Assembly (NCBI RefSeq): GCF_018100805.1
Contig: NZ_JAGJEA010000003.1
Coordinates: forward strand, 496,001 to 560,000
DNA: 64,000 nt
Origin: Aquimarina sp. MMG016
GTDB lineage: Bacteria > Bacteroidota > Bacteroidia > Flavobacteriales > Flavobacteriaceae
Reading direction: 5' to 3'
The notes under the pieces: model-generated
What the model saw: the letters and a program-made list of their open reading frames with translations, nothing else
Database searches by the model: none
What the model was told of the DNA's origin: nothing
Translations under genes and position numbers: made by a program
Part shown: piece after piece, positions 27,381-36,301 of the stretch
Position numbering within the stretch: position 1 is the first letter of the stretch
Layout of the letters: each line of letters opens with the position of its first letter

Positions 27381-28641
27381 GCAATTTCTATATAGTTTGC
27401 TCTCTGGGGTTTTAATATGGATATTCACCTATATCTTAATTCCTGTGGAGCCAATAAAGGAGTTGAGTTGGCAACTGTTATTTTTTTTAGGTATTAATTA
27501 TCTAATGATCCTGTTAGGGTACTTTTTTTGTCAAACCACATTTTTAAACAAAAAGAGGAAAATAAATATTGATATTACTAAGATTTTCATGGTTATTGTA
27601 GGATTAACTATACTTGGATTTATTGCCAGATATTCAGATCTTTTTTGTTATCGCAAACTATCATTTTATAACCAATTTTATATAAACAAACAGTTAGGGG
27701 TACAAAATGCTAATAAATCCCCATTACTCATCTCTTTATTCTCCATCTTTAGAAGTGTTTATTTTTTTCCTATAGTAATAACTATAATTACAAGAACAAA
27801 AAGTAAATGGTTTTTAATATTATCAATATTATCAATATTATTTATAATTCCTGAAAGTCTAATTTTTGGCACCAGGAAGGACTATTTTATTCTTTTTATA
27901 GTTATTTTAATTTCATTTCTTATCACAAAAAACACAACTATACTTTTAAAAAGAAGTTTTCTTATTAAAGCAGTCATAGGCTTATTCGGAATAATGATTA
28001 TTTCTTTTATCATTATCAATATAAGAGTAAAAGAAAATAATCCTGAAAACGAGGTTTGGACACAATATTTGGCAAATTCTAGGTATAACGATTTTGTTCC
28101 TGTTAAAAGAGAAATTAGAGAAAGATATTTTGATAGAAATAGTAATTCTGTGTATAGCAATGCTATCGTTCTTATGACTCATACAGGACAGTATATTATT
28201 CATGGGTTGTATGAGTTGGATTATATAATGCACTTACAAAAAAGAGAAAAAGCATATGGTACTTATACATTTTATCCACTGATAAAATTTACTAATAAAT
28301 TAGGTATTACCAATATTTGTTGGGAGGATACCTCTAAAATTCATCCTCGACAATATGTGTACACTACATTTTTTGGTGCTCTTTTTATTGATTTTGGTTG
28401 GTTTGCAATCCTCTTTTGTTTTCTTTTTGGGTGCTTTTATGGATTGATAGCAACCAAAGCAAACAAATCTATTTTTTTTAGAGCAATCTGGGTGTATCTG
28501 TTAGTGATAAATGTATCTTTGCCGGTGATGAGTTTAATAAGAGGTGGAGGTATGTATCCGTTCGTATGTTTTTTAGGAATCCTTATTTTTTTCCGTTTTA
28601 TTAACCTAAAAAAGAATGATGAAAAAAGCTTTAGTTCATGA
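27355..28641 (+). CDS. wzy: oligosaccharide repeat unit polymerase (Wzy-like), second copy
   Basis: This 428-residue membrane protein is related to the product of 22484, sharing the large loop pattern YGTYTFYPLIKF ... YVYTTFFGALFIDFGWFA. The chosen start is TTG at 27355, overlapping the flippase by 26 nt; no ATG fits before the first helix. The pairing of wzx and wzy suggests that these two, with the GT4 and sugar transferase after them, form one assembly unit. Confidence 0.75.
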   Translation: MLNILLAHKQFLYSLLSGVLIWIFTYILIPVEPIKELSWQLLFFLGINYLMILLGYFFCQTTFLNKKRKINIDITKIFMVIVGLTILGFIARYSDLFCYRKLSFYNQFYINKQLGVQNANKSPLLISLFSIFRSVYFFPIVITIITRTKSKWFLILSILSILFIIPESLIFGTRKDYFILFIVILISFLITKNTTILLKRSFLIKAVIGLFGIMIISFIIINIRVKENNPENEVWTQYLANSRYNDFVPVKREIRERYFDRNSNSVYSNAIVLMTHTGQYIIHGLYELDYIMHLQKREKAYGTYTFYPLIKFTNKLGITNICWEDTSKIHPRQYVYTTFFGALFIDFGWFAILFCFLFGCFYGLIATKANKSIFFRAIWVYLLVINVSLPVMSLIRGGGMYPFVCFLGILIFFRFINLKKNDEKSFSS

Positions 28642-29734
28642 TTGGTATTATGTAAACGGCGGAGCCGAAAAGGTAATACATTCAATAAACAACATATGGA
28701 ATGATCTTGAACATTACGCTTTAATCGACTTCCTTACAAAAAAAGATCGCGAATTTATTCTTAATAATAAAAAGGTACATACCAGCTTTATTCAAAAGCT
28801 TCCGACTGCAAAAAACAATCACAGAAAATTCCTTCAATTTTTTCCTTATGCAGTGGAGCAATTTGATCTAAATGAGTATGATCTGATATTAAGTTCTTCA
28901 GCATCAATAGCAAAAGGGGTGATTACTAATCACGACCAATTGCATATATGCTATTGTCATTCTCCTATGAGATATGCTTGGGATTTTTATCATCAGTATC
29001 TAGAAGAAGCCAACCTGAAAAAAGGACTCAAAAGTTTATACGCAAAGTATGTATTACATAAAACACGAATTTGGGATATAATTAATAGTAATCGGGTAGA
29101 TCATTTTATTGCAAACTCTGAGTATATCGCCAAAAGGATTAAAAAAGTATATAATAGAGATTCTAATGTAATATACCCTCCAGTTAACATTGATAAGTTT
29201 CCCCTCAAAAAAGATAAAGACGATTTCTTTTTTACAGCATCAAGAATGGTTTCTTATAAAAAAATTGACCTAATAGTTCAAGCATTTAATGAAATGCCAA
29301 ACAAAAAGCTTGTAGTTGCAGGAAGCGGACCTGATTTTAATAAAATCAAAAAAATGGCTAAATCAAATATTGTACTAAAAGGATTTGTCGAAGAAAATGA
29401 GCTTATAAGTTTGATGCAAAATGCCAAGGCCTTTGTTTTTGCGGCTGAAGAAGATTTTGGTATAATTCCAGTCGAAGCACAAGCCTGCGGTACGCCAGTG
29501 ATAGGGTTTAATAAAGGAGGGCTAAAAGAGACTGTGCTCGACAAAAAAACCGGAATACTTTTTAGAAGACAACGAATCAACGATGTCGTTGAAGCCGTTA
29601 AACAATTTGAAAAAGAAAGTTTTGACCCAGATTTCATTAGGAATCACGCATCAAGGTTTTCTAAAGAAAGATTTGAAAAGGAAATGAAGGCATTTGTAGA
29701 AGAAAAATACGATAACTTTATAAAAAGAGCTTAA
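28616..29734 (+). CDS. GT4 glycosyltransferase (WbaZ-like), copy A
   Basis: This 372-residue GT-B enzyme has the N-terminal motif ALVHDWYYVNGGAEKV that binds acceptor-side elements, the YCHSPMRYAWDFYHQY block, and the C-terminal GT4 signature EDFGIIPVEAQACGTPV containing the E-x7-E donor motif. Such enzymes commonly use GDP-mannose or related donors; the true donor is not evident. It overlaps the polymerase gene by 26 nt. It is a clear paralogue of 37670-38836, and each copy is followed by a polyprenyl sugar transferase. Confidence 0.92.
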   Translation: MMKKALVHDWYYVNGGAEKVIHSINNIWNDLEHYALIDFLTKKDREFILNNKKVHTSFIQKLPTAKNNHRKFLQFFPYAVEQFDLNEYDLILSSSASIAKGVITNHDQLHICYCHSPMRYAWDFYHQYLEEANLKKGLKSLYAKYVLHKTRIWDIINSNRVDHFIANSEYIAKRIKKVYNRDSNVIYPPVNIDKFPLKKDKDDFFFTASRMVSYKKIDLIVQAFNEMPNKKLVVAGSGPDFNKIKKMAKSNIVLKGFVEENELISLMQNAKAFVFAAEEDFGIIPVEAQACGTPVIGFNKGGLKETVLDKKTGILFRRQRINDVVEAVKQFEKESFDPDFIRNHASRFSKERFEKEMKAFVEEKYDNFIKRA

Positions 29735-29741
29735 CGGAAAT

Positions 29742-29761
29742 ATTCTTTATAAGTAAAGAAT
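29742..29761 (+). repeat. AT-rich hairpin after the first GT4 gene
   Basis: An 8-bp perfect stem (29742-29749 with 29754-29761) closes on a TAAG loop, 8 nt after the GT4 stop. There is no U-run behind it, so it is at best a weak terminator or an RNA-stabilising hairpin. The rest of this 192-bp gap shows nothing I can name. Confidence 0.35.
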
Positions 29762-29926
29762 TCATTGATTTAGGGGGTATAAGAATAGATTAGTTTATTC
29801 GAAATTTATATATAAATATGTGTACAAAAGAGGATTAGTGAAGTAGATAGTTATAATTTATAAATCAGGTTCAAGTGTATTTCTCGAAACAAATTAAGTT
29901 CTAAAATAGATCAACAGATTAATTAA

Positions 29927-31273
29927 ATGAATTCTAAAAATAGAGGCTATTCAGTTTTCATTAAACCAATATTTCTATTGGTAGACATAGGTATACTAAA
30001 TATTCTTATTTTTTTGCTGGATATTAAATCAAACCCTACATTATTATTTCACGTTTACATTTCTTTAAGTTGGATAATTGTGTCATTTGCAACAGGGTTT
30101 TACGAAACCAAAAGATTTTCAAAGATGATTCAAACCTTAGCATCTTTACTAAGGCAATTTGTGATTTTTGCCTTGATTCTTTATGCTTTTGTTGGATTTT
30201 TCAAACAACCTCAGTTGAGTAGACTTGATTTGGCGAAGTATTTTTTTACTTGTTTTTTGCTGATTTCATTTGCTAAGTACCTGTTATTGTTTTTATTAAA
30301 TAAATACAGAAAAGTGCTTGGTGGAAACTATAGAAATGTTGTGGTTGTTGGGGATAATCAAAAAACAAATCAACTCATAGAAACTTTTAAGGAAAGAAGT
30401 GATTTTGGCTACAAGTTTCAAAAGAAATTTAGTGTTAAAAGAGAAGGTTTTGATCTACAAAATTGCTTTAACTATATTCTTGACAACGATGTTGATGAGA
30501 TATATTGTTCGGTTGCAGAGCTTACAAACGAACAATTACACAAAATTGTAAACTTCACTGATAATAACTTAAAAGTGTTAAAGTTTATTCCCGATAATAA
30601 AGACATTTTTACTAAGAAATTAAGATTTGATTACTATGGATATATTCCTGTGCTCTCGTTTAGAGACATTCCCTTAGATGATTCTATTAATAAGTTTGTA
30701 AAAAGAAGTTTTGATATTGTTTTGGCATCTTTAGTCTTGATATGTATTCTTTCGTGGTTAACACCTTTGATATTTTTATTAATTCAATTAGAGTCCAGAG
30801 GCACTGTGTTTTTTATGCAAAAAAGGAACGGGTTGGATTACCGAGAATTTTATTGCTATAAATACAGGTCGATGAAACCAGATACTAGTGGTAAACAAAC
30901 TACCAAAGGGGATGCGAGGGTTACCAAAGTGGGTAAGTTTATAAGAAAAACCAGTATTGACGAATTACCTCAATTTATCAACGTATTAAAAGGCGATATG
31001 TCTGTAGTAGGCCCAAGACCTCATATGGTAAAACATAATGAAGACTTCGCACAAAAAGTAGATAAGTTTATGGTGCGTCATTTTGTAAAACCTGGGATAA
31101 CAGGTTTAGCACAGGTTAGCGGTTTTAGAGGTGAAATAGAAACCAATAAAGATATTGTTAATAGGGTTAAATATGATATTTTTTATATTGAAAACTGGTC
31201 TGTGTTGTTAGATATTAAAATCATTTTCCTAACCGTATTTAACGCAATTAAAGGTGAAGAAAAAGCTTATTGA
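29927..31273 (+). CDS. polyprenyl-phosphate sugar-1-phosphate transferase (PHPT), copy A
   Basis: The 448-residue protein has the WbaP/WcaJ layout: four or five N-terminal helices (about 10-125), a Rossmann-like central domain (about 135-245), a reentrant helix near 255-280, and a catalytic Bac_transf domain with TSIDELPQFINVLKGDMSVVGPRP (shown here as two parts: TSIDELPQFINVL and GDMSVVGPRP) and KPGITGLAQVSGFRGE. It starts a repeat unit by moving sugar-1-phosphate to undecaprenyl phosphate. Two paralogues lie at 38941 and 42628. Its ending GEEKAY is shared with copy B. Confidence 0.93.
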   Translation: MNSKNRGYSVFIKPIFLLVDIGILNILIFLLDIKSNPTLLFHVYISLSWIIVSFATGFYETKRFSKMIQTLASLLRQFVIFALILYAFVGFFKQPQLSRLDLAKYFFTCFLLISFAKYLLLFLLNKYRKVLGGNYRNVVVVGDNQKTNQLIETFKERSDFGYKFQKKFSVKREGFDLQNCFNYILDNDVDEIYCSVAELTNEQLHKIVNFTDNNLKVLKFIPDNKDIFTKKLRFDYYGYIPVLSFRDIPLDDSINKFVKRSFDIVLASLVLICILSWLTPLIFLLIQLESRGTVFFMQKRNGLDYREFYCYKYRSMKPDTSGKQTTKGDARVTKVGKFIRKTSIDELPQFINVLKGDMSVVGPRPHMVKHNEDFAQKVDKFMVRHFVKPGITGLAQVSGFRGEIETNKDIVNRVKYDIFYIENWSVLLDIKIIFLTVFNAIKGEEKAY

Positions 31274-31620
31274 TAAGTTTTTACGTAAATTTCTACCTAA
31301 ACGAAATCCTTACCCAAAGACCTAAAATATTTCTTTTCGGGATCTAATTTCTAGAGGTTAATAGTTTATACTCCTTGTTTGCCAGTAACTATTATTCCTT
31401 TAGCATCTGTTTTTAATCTAAATTGAGCTCTGCAAGACCTTCAAATGATTAAACTGTTAAGCGCGATAACGATAATAAATAAAATATCTGGTTATAATCT
31501 TTTCGTTTGTACAAAACATCGTAGACTATATTTATATCAACTTTATATTTAGAACAGGAATATTGGTAGCCGAGCTTTCTTCTTTTTTTAATTAAATAGA
31601 GCGGTGCATTATACTAAGTA
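31274..31620. other. gene-free spacer before the second flippase
   Basis: No intact gene is seen in this 347-bp stretch. On the - strand a short frame around 31371-31440 reads FRLKTDAKGIIVTGKQGV before a stop, with further broken frames upstream, so it may hold a decayed gene, but I could not identify the source. The adjoining 97 bp carry the inverted repeat and promoter-like sequence described separately. Confidence 0.5.
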
Positions 31621-31704
31621 AAAATTATTTCACTGATTTTTTATTTGATATTAAAAAAAGTACGCATTACTTTGTTTCAGGTGAAAAATCAGTGAAATAA
31701 TTTT
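31621..31704. repeat. perfect 21-bp inverted repeat flanking a 42-bp spacer
   Basis: The left arm is 31621-31641 and the right arm 31684-31704; they are exact reverse complements containing TTTCACTGATTTTT and its complement. The spacer is 42 bp and contains a promoter-like sequence reading toward the flippase gene that starts 14 nt after the right arm. The arrangement resembles the invertible promoters of Bacteroidota capsule loci, although the spacer is much shorter. A long RNA or cruciform hairpin is the alternative. Confidence 0.75.
31644..31674 (+). promoter_or_regulatory. promoter-like TTTG-N19-TTACTTTG inside the inverted repeat
   Basis: A -33-like TTTG (31644-31647) and a -7-like TTACTTTG (31667-31674, one mismatch to TAnnTTTG) are separated by 19 bp, the distance known for Bacteroidota sigma factor promoters. 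Transcription would begin near the right repeat arm and run into the flippase gene. Confidence 0.45.
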
Positions 31705-31717
31705 AAAATATGGATAA

Positions 31718-32944
31718 TTGCTAAAAGATATTATTTACAATAATCTGGCGCAAGGTTTGCAATTTGGATCAAGGTGGGTTTTAAATCTTTCTCTTATATC
31801 ATTAATGGATATAAAATTATATGCAGTTTTTTCATTTATTTATTCTTTGTCAAATATTTTATATAGCATTTTACCATTTGGAAGTCCAGATTATATGATT
31901 TCAGAGTCAGACAAACCAACAGAAATGCTAAAAAAACTGGCAAATTCCATAGTAGTAGTTTCAGTTTTTTTTATCTGTATTATATTATTTTATTTCATTT
32001 TAACACCGTTTTTAAATAATTTAAAAGGATGGCCTTCCTACTTGTACGGAATCATACTGGGTTTCGTACTCTCCTTAAATTTAGTTTTGTTTTCTTATTT
32101 TAAAGCAATTGGAAATTTTAAGAAGGAACTCTACGCGTATTCATTTTTTTGTTTCATATTATTGTTTTTTACGGCATATTATTATTTCATTACTAAATCA
32201 ATTATGGATTTCATATTCATTTTTGAATTTTTGATAGTACTAAATAGTTTGATGACTTTATATGTGGTTTCTTCTTCTGGTCTTAAATCAGCACTTATAT
32301 CGGAATTTAGAAATCTAAAAATAAACAGAAATCAATTTAAAGAGTTTCTAAACCTACGTTTATACTTTGGACTCCAGGAGATTGTAACTGCTCTTTATAC
32401 GCAAGCTGGTTTACTTATACTTTTCTATTTTCTTGATAAAGAAACGTATGGTTATTATAGAGCTCTTTTTGTAATTATAGCTCCAATAATGATGGTCTCT
32501 GTTGCAATTTCTCAGGTAGTTCTTAAGTATCTGAAATCTATACCCAAGCATAAAATAGTATATCTTTTCAGAAAAACGATTCTATACACCATCGGGTTTG
32601 GCGTTTTAATTTCAATTTCGCTTAGTTTATTAAAAGAGTATTTGTTTGATTTCATAAAAATTGAAACTAATGAAACTACCCAAGTGGCTTTTATAATTAT
32701 TATTGTAGTGATACTATTGCGATTTTTATTTTTTAATTATGAAGTATTATTAGTGGTTTTTGATAAACAAAAAGAAAGGTTTCTTATAACCCTTACAGCA
32801 GTAGCTATAAGTTCATTATCTATATTTTTTTTATTACCAGAATATGGACTTATAGGAGCAGTTTCCACTAATTTGATATCTAATGCAATCGTTGCAATAG
32901 GTCTGATTACTATAAGTGAAAGCTATTTAAAAAACAAAGCATGA
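31718..32944 (+). CDS. wzx: polysaccharide flippase (Wzx-like), second copy
   Basis: This is a 408-residue polytopic protein with about twelve helices. The opening LKDIIYNNLAQGLQFGSRWVLNLSL is cut here to its pattern: an N-terminal amphipathic start followed by a G-Q-x3-Q helix, as in Wzx proteins. The start is TTG at 31718; an ATG at 31710 is in another frame and closes after four codons. A second flippase indicates a second repeat-unit export line. It is the first gene after the 444-bp gap, so it probably has its own promoter. Confidence 0.78.
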   Translation: MLKDIIYNNLAQGLQFGSRWVLNLSLISLMDIKLYAVFSFIYSLSNILYSILPFGSPDYMISESDKPTEMLKKLANSIVVVSVFFICIILFYFILTPFLNNLKGWPSYLYGIILGFVLSLNLVLFSYFKAIGNFKKELYAYSFFCFILLFFTAYYYFITKSIMDFIFIFEFLIVLNSLMTLYVVSSSGLKSALISEFRNLKINRNQFKEFLNLRLYFGLQEIVTALYTQAGLLILFYFLDKETYGYYRALFVIIAPIMMVSVAISQVVLKYLKSIPKHKIVYLFRKTILYTIGFGVLISISLSLLKEYLFDFIKIETNETTQVAFIIIIVVILLRFLFFNYEVLLVVFDKQKERFLITLTAVAISSLSIFFLLPEYGLIGAVSTNLISNAIVAIGLITISESYLKNKA

Positions 32945-33017
32945 TAAAATCTACAGGATTATCATAAATATGTGAGGTAATGAATAAAGATGATTCTTGA
33001 AGCAATAAAACAAACGC

Positions 33018-33869
33018 ATGAAAAATAGAGTAAAGTTTATTATTCTTAAAATGTTGGTTAGGTTAAGAAAAATGATATTGGGTCCTCATGCCATTGGAGT
33101 GCAGTATGAGACAAAAAACGGAATCATTAATGCCCCTATTGAGGATTTAACTGTAGGAAGACACCTGGGTTTCAAAGGCAATTGGGATATTGCTGAAATA
33201 GAAGAGCTGTTAAAATTCATAAATCAAAAAGATGTTGTCTATTTTTTAGGAACCCATATAGGCACTTTGCTAATTCCAATGTCAAAAAAATGCAATAAAG
33301 TAGTAGGTTATGAGGCAAACCCAGATAATTTAAAATTTCTTAACTGGAACATTAACGCTAACAATGTAAGTAATGTAATTGCCTTTAACTATGCAATTGG
33401 CGATACCGAAAAGAATATAACTTTTTATAAGAATAAAATTAATAGTGGTGGTAGTAAGATAAAACCTTTAAAGGAAAGTTTTTTATACAATTATGATAAT
33501 CCGGAAGTTATTGAAATACCTATGGTAAGCCTGGATCATCATATTGAATCAAAAAAACTTCCGGCACCGAGTTGCATTGTAGTTGATATTGAAGGCGCTG
33601 AATATTTTGCGTTACAAGGTATGCAAGAAACCCTAGCAAAAACAAGGGTATTATACATAGAGTATGTACCCCATCATCTTAAAAATGTCGCAAATGTTTC
33701 TAATAAAAATTTTATAGATTTAATTTTTCCGTATTTTGATAAAGTAAAGCTTATAAGGACACAAGAAGAAATAAAAATTGAAGATTCTTCTGAAGAATTA
33801 CTACAATTTCTGGATGGCTTAGCTTCTAAAAATAAATCCGACGATTTACTTTTTACTAAGAACTCTTAA
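33018..33869 (+). CDS. FkbM family SAM-dependent methyltransferase
   Basis: The 283-residue protein shows the SAM-binding fold of FkbM enzymes: VVYFLGTHIGTLLIP (motif I, near 75-89), VVGYEANPDN (acidic loop, near 95-104), and the later VVDIEGAEYFALQGM near 190-204, which is the hallmark of the family. These proteins O-methylate sugars in polysaccharide loci, among other substrates. In motif I the usual DxGAxxG is replaced by FLGTHIG, so the first acidic residue is missing and activity should be tested rather than assumed. Confidence 0.85.
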   Translation: MKNRVKFIILKMLVRLRKMILGPHAIGVQYETKNGIINAPIEDLTVGRHLGFKGNWDIAEIEELLKFINQKDVVYFLGTHIGTLLIPMSKKCNKVVGYEANPDNLKFLNWNINANNVSNVIAFNYAIGDTEKNITFYKNKINSGGSKIKPLKESFLYNYDNPEVIEIPMVSLDHHIESKKLPAPSCIVVDIEGAEYFALQGMQETLAKTRVLYIEYVPHHLKNVANVSNKNFIDLIFPYFDKVKLIRTQEEIKIEDSSEELLQFLDGLASKNKSDDLLFTKNS

Positions 33870-33984
33870 AATAGTGTAAATGTATTATATTCAATTATAG
33901 AAAATAACTGGATTAAGAATAATAATTTCTTGTACTTTTAATCATTAACCTATAATTATCTATAAAAGTTAGATATCAAAAAGA

Positions 33985-35247
33985 TTGAAGAGAAAAAATA
34001 TTATATTCAACATGTTGGTTCTTTTGTTCTTGACCTTTTGTGTTCAGTTCACGGATCTTAAGATAGGCTTTGTTAAAATCACAGAAATACTATTGCTGGT
34101 TGCTGCTCCATTTGTTTTGTTAGGAAAGTTGAACAAATACGTAGTGCATTTTTTATTATTTTTTACGGTAATGGGTGTTTTATCATTTTGGACAACATCT
34201 CGTTTAGATTTTGCTTATATAGAACCATCATTTTTCAAAAGACCATATTGGATTACCATTAGTCGATATTTAGAAATTGTTACCTGTTTAATCCTTTGCA
34301 ATATTGCTTTCTTATATTTTAGATCACTGAAAAAAAGTAATCAATTTGATCGTTATATCAACATATTTATTGATTTAAATATTGTTTTAACCGCTGTATT
34401 TGTATTTGTTTATCTATTGGTTGTTTTTGAAGTAATTTCTATTAATGACACTCGATTAGTTTACAGTTATGCCACAAGATTAAGAGGATACTTTGCAGAA
34501 GGAGGTCCCTTTGGGCTAATGTTAAGCTTCTTTTTCATGCTTACCTATTGGGTAAAAAGCAAAAAAGGCAGATATATCAGAAGGATATTTTTATTTGTAG
34601 TTATCTTTTTTATGGCACAATCCAAAGCGGGTACTTTATGTTGTGTGGTATGGTTAGGTATAGAGAATTTTGAATTTGTAAGGAGAAAACTAAAACCCTT
34701 ACTGTTTCCGATTATAACAATATCGCTGATTGGCTTTATTTATTTGTTTATTAATATTAATGACATGTATGTAAAGGAGATCCAAAGGGTGAAACAATCC
34801 GTATTAGAAAGACCTACTGATCGTAATTTAATTTTGGGTAGAGTGTCCGGCTTTTTTATTACCCCAAAAATCATTACCAAACATACACTTTTGGGAATTG
34901 GCACTGGTAACTACCCATTGTTACGTAATAATAAGGAATATCGAGGTTTTTTTCCATTGCCCCCTAAAAACATAAGAAATATAGATGCACATGGGTATGG
35001 AGGTATTATGGATATTTTAATAGATAATGGTTTACTAGGGATCATATTTTTCTTTTGGATTTTATTGAAGATTTTTGAAAGAGTAAGAAAAGAAAGAGGA
35101 AAAATAGAATTTCTACTAGGCTTTGTGATATTATTCTCTTTTGGGGTGCAAATTCATTTTATGTACCCTTGGATTTTATTAGCACTAATATTGGTGAAAA
35201 AGTATAAAGATAATGAAGCTAGTAATAGACTTAAGATTAATCCATAA
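33985..35247 (+). CDS. O-antigen polymerase/ligase-like membrane protein, copy 2
   Basis: This 420-residue polytopic protein has about ten helices and a periplasmic loop with RGYFAEGGPFGLML near 170, LLGIGTGNYP near 305 and DAHGYGGIMDILIDNGLLG near 333-351, the histidine loop of the Wzy_C group. It is the most divergent of the four such proteins. The start is TTG at 33985. The end overlaps the next GT4 gene by 35 nt. Confidence 0.72.
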   Translation: MKRKNIIFNMLVLLFLTFCVQFTDLKIGFVKITEILLLVAAPFVLLGKLNKYVVHFLLFFTVMGVLSFWTTSRLDFAYIEPSFFKRPYWITISRYLEIVTCLILCNIAFLYFRSLKKSNQFDRYINIFIDLNIVLTAVFVFVYLLVVFEVISINDTRLVYSYATRLRGYFAEGGPFGLMLSFFFMLTYWVKSKKGRYIRRIFLFVVIFFMAQSKAGTLCCVVWLGIENFEFVRRKLKPLLFPIITISLIGFIYLFININDMYVKEIQRVKQSVLERPTDRNLILGRVSGFFITPKIITKHTLLGIGTGNYPLLRNNKEYRGFFPLPPKNIRNIDAHGYGGIMDILIDNGLLGIIFFFWILLKIFERVRKERGKIEFLLGFVILFSFGVQIHFMYPWILLALILVKKYKDNEASNRLKINP

Positions 35248-36301
35248 TTCTGGGATCGGAACTTATATCAAAAATGTAATTCCTTTAATTATAAGTGGTT
35301 TTGGAGAGGTATTAGTCCTAGGTGATCCGGTTATTATTAAAAAATTTGAATGGAGTAAAAAGTTAGAAATCATCCCTTTCCGATATAAAGTCTATTCTTT
35401 TAAAGAGCAGCTTATGCTTCCGGTGTATATACCCAAGTGTGATGTGTTTTGGACACCTCATTTTAATGCTCCCTTATTACCTATCAAAGCTACTAAAAGA
35501 ATGGTGACGATACACGATGTCAATCATCTATCAAATCCTGCATATTTTTCTTATATCAAAAGACTCTGGGCTAAGGTACTTTATAAAAATGCTGTAAAAC
35601 GAAGTGACACTATATGCACAGTGTCAAAGTTTTCTAAATCCGAAATCCTCAAGTTTTTTACTGTAGATCCTCATAAAATAAATGTTGTTTATTGCGGAGT
35701 AGATCAAAATTTTGTAAAAAATGTAATGGTAGATAGTGGTTTAGAATTACCAACAAATTACTTTTTATTTGTTGGTAATGTTAAACCTCATAAGAACCTA
35801 ATTACACTATTAAAAGCTTATAATCAATTAACAACTGAAATTAAAGAAAAATATAAACTTGTCGTTTTGGGCAGAAAAGAAGGTTTCATAACTCAAGAAA
35901 CAGCAATTTTTAGATATATAGAAGATAACAATTTAAGTAAAAACATCTATTTTACAGGGTATGTGTCGGATAACCTGGTATCTGATGTATACAAAAATGC
36001 TACGCTGTTTATTTTTCCATCTTTATATGAAGGTTTTGGATTGCCTCTTTTAGAAGCTATGTCCTGTGGAGTTCCTGTTTTGTCTTCTGATATGGCAAGC
36101 TTGATTGAGGTTGGAGGTGAGGCGGTTGTATATTTTAACCCAAAAGAGGCCAATGATCTAAAAGAAAATATTGTTCAACTATTAGATAATCAGGAGCTAA
36201 GAATCAAATGTGTTGAAAAAGGTTTCGAACAAATTAAAAAATTTAGTTGGCAAAGATCAGCTGATAAACATATAATTGTACTAAACAACTTATATGAGTA
36301 A
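35213..36301 (+). CDS. GT4 family glycosyltransferase
   Basis: This 362-residue GT-B enzyme has the N-terminal IHNSGIGTYIKN glycine loop, the VTIHDVNHL strand, the FVGNVKPHKNL segment at the start of the C-terminal domain, and the donor-site motif FPSLYEGFGLPLLEAMSCGVPV with its E-x7-E pair (here ending EAMSCGVPV). It resembles WbaZ/mannosyltransferase B types but differs from the 28616/37670 pair. Overlaps of 35 and 8 nt with its neighbours indicate one transcript. Confidence 0.9.
   Translation: MKLVIDLRLIHNSGIGTYIKNVIPLIISGFGEVLVLGDPVIIKKFEWSKKLEIIPFRYKVYSFKEQLMLPVYIPKCDVFWTPHFNAPLLPIKATKRMVTIHDVNHLSNPAYFSYIKRLWAKVLYKNAVKRSDTICTVSKFSKSEILKFFTVDPHKINVVYCGVDQNFVKNVMVDSGLELPTNYFLFVGNVKPHKNLITLLKAYNQLTTEIKEKYKLVVLGRKEGFITQETAIFRYIEDNNLSKNIYFTGYVSDNLVSDVYKNATLFIFPSLYEGFGLPLLEAMSCGVPVLSSDMASLIEVGGEAVVYFNPKEANDLKENIVQLLDNQELRIKCVEKGFEQIKKFSWQRSADKHIIVLNNLYE

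Noticed and set aside
29278-29637. 119-codon - strand frame opposite the first GT4 gene
   Set aside because: Low-complexity Ser/Leu/Ile-rich product, antisense to a strongly conserved enzyme.
31710-31724. ATG just before the second flippase as its start
   Set aside because: It is in a different frame and reaches a stop after four codons; the TTG at 31718 opens the correct frame.
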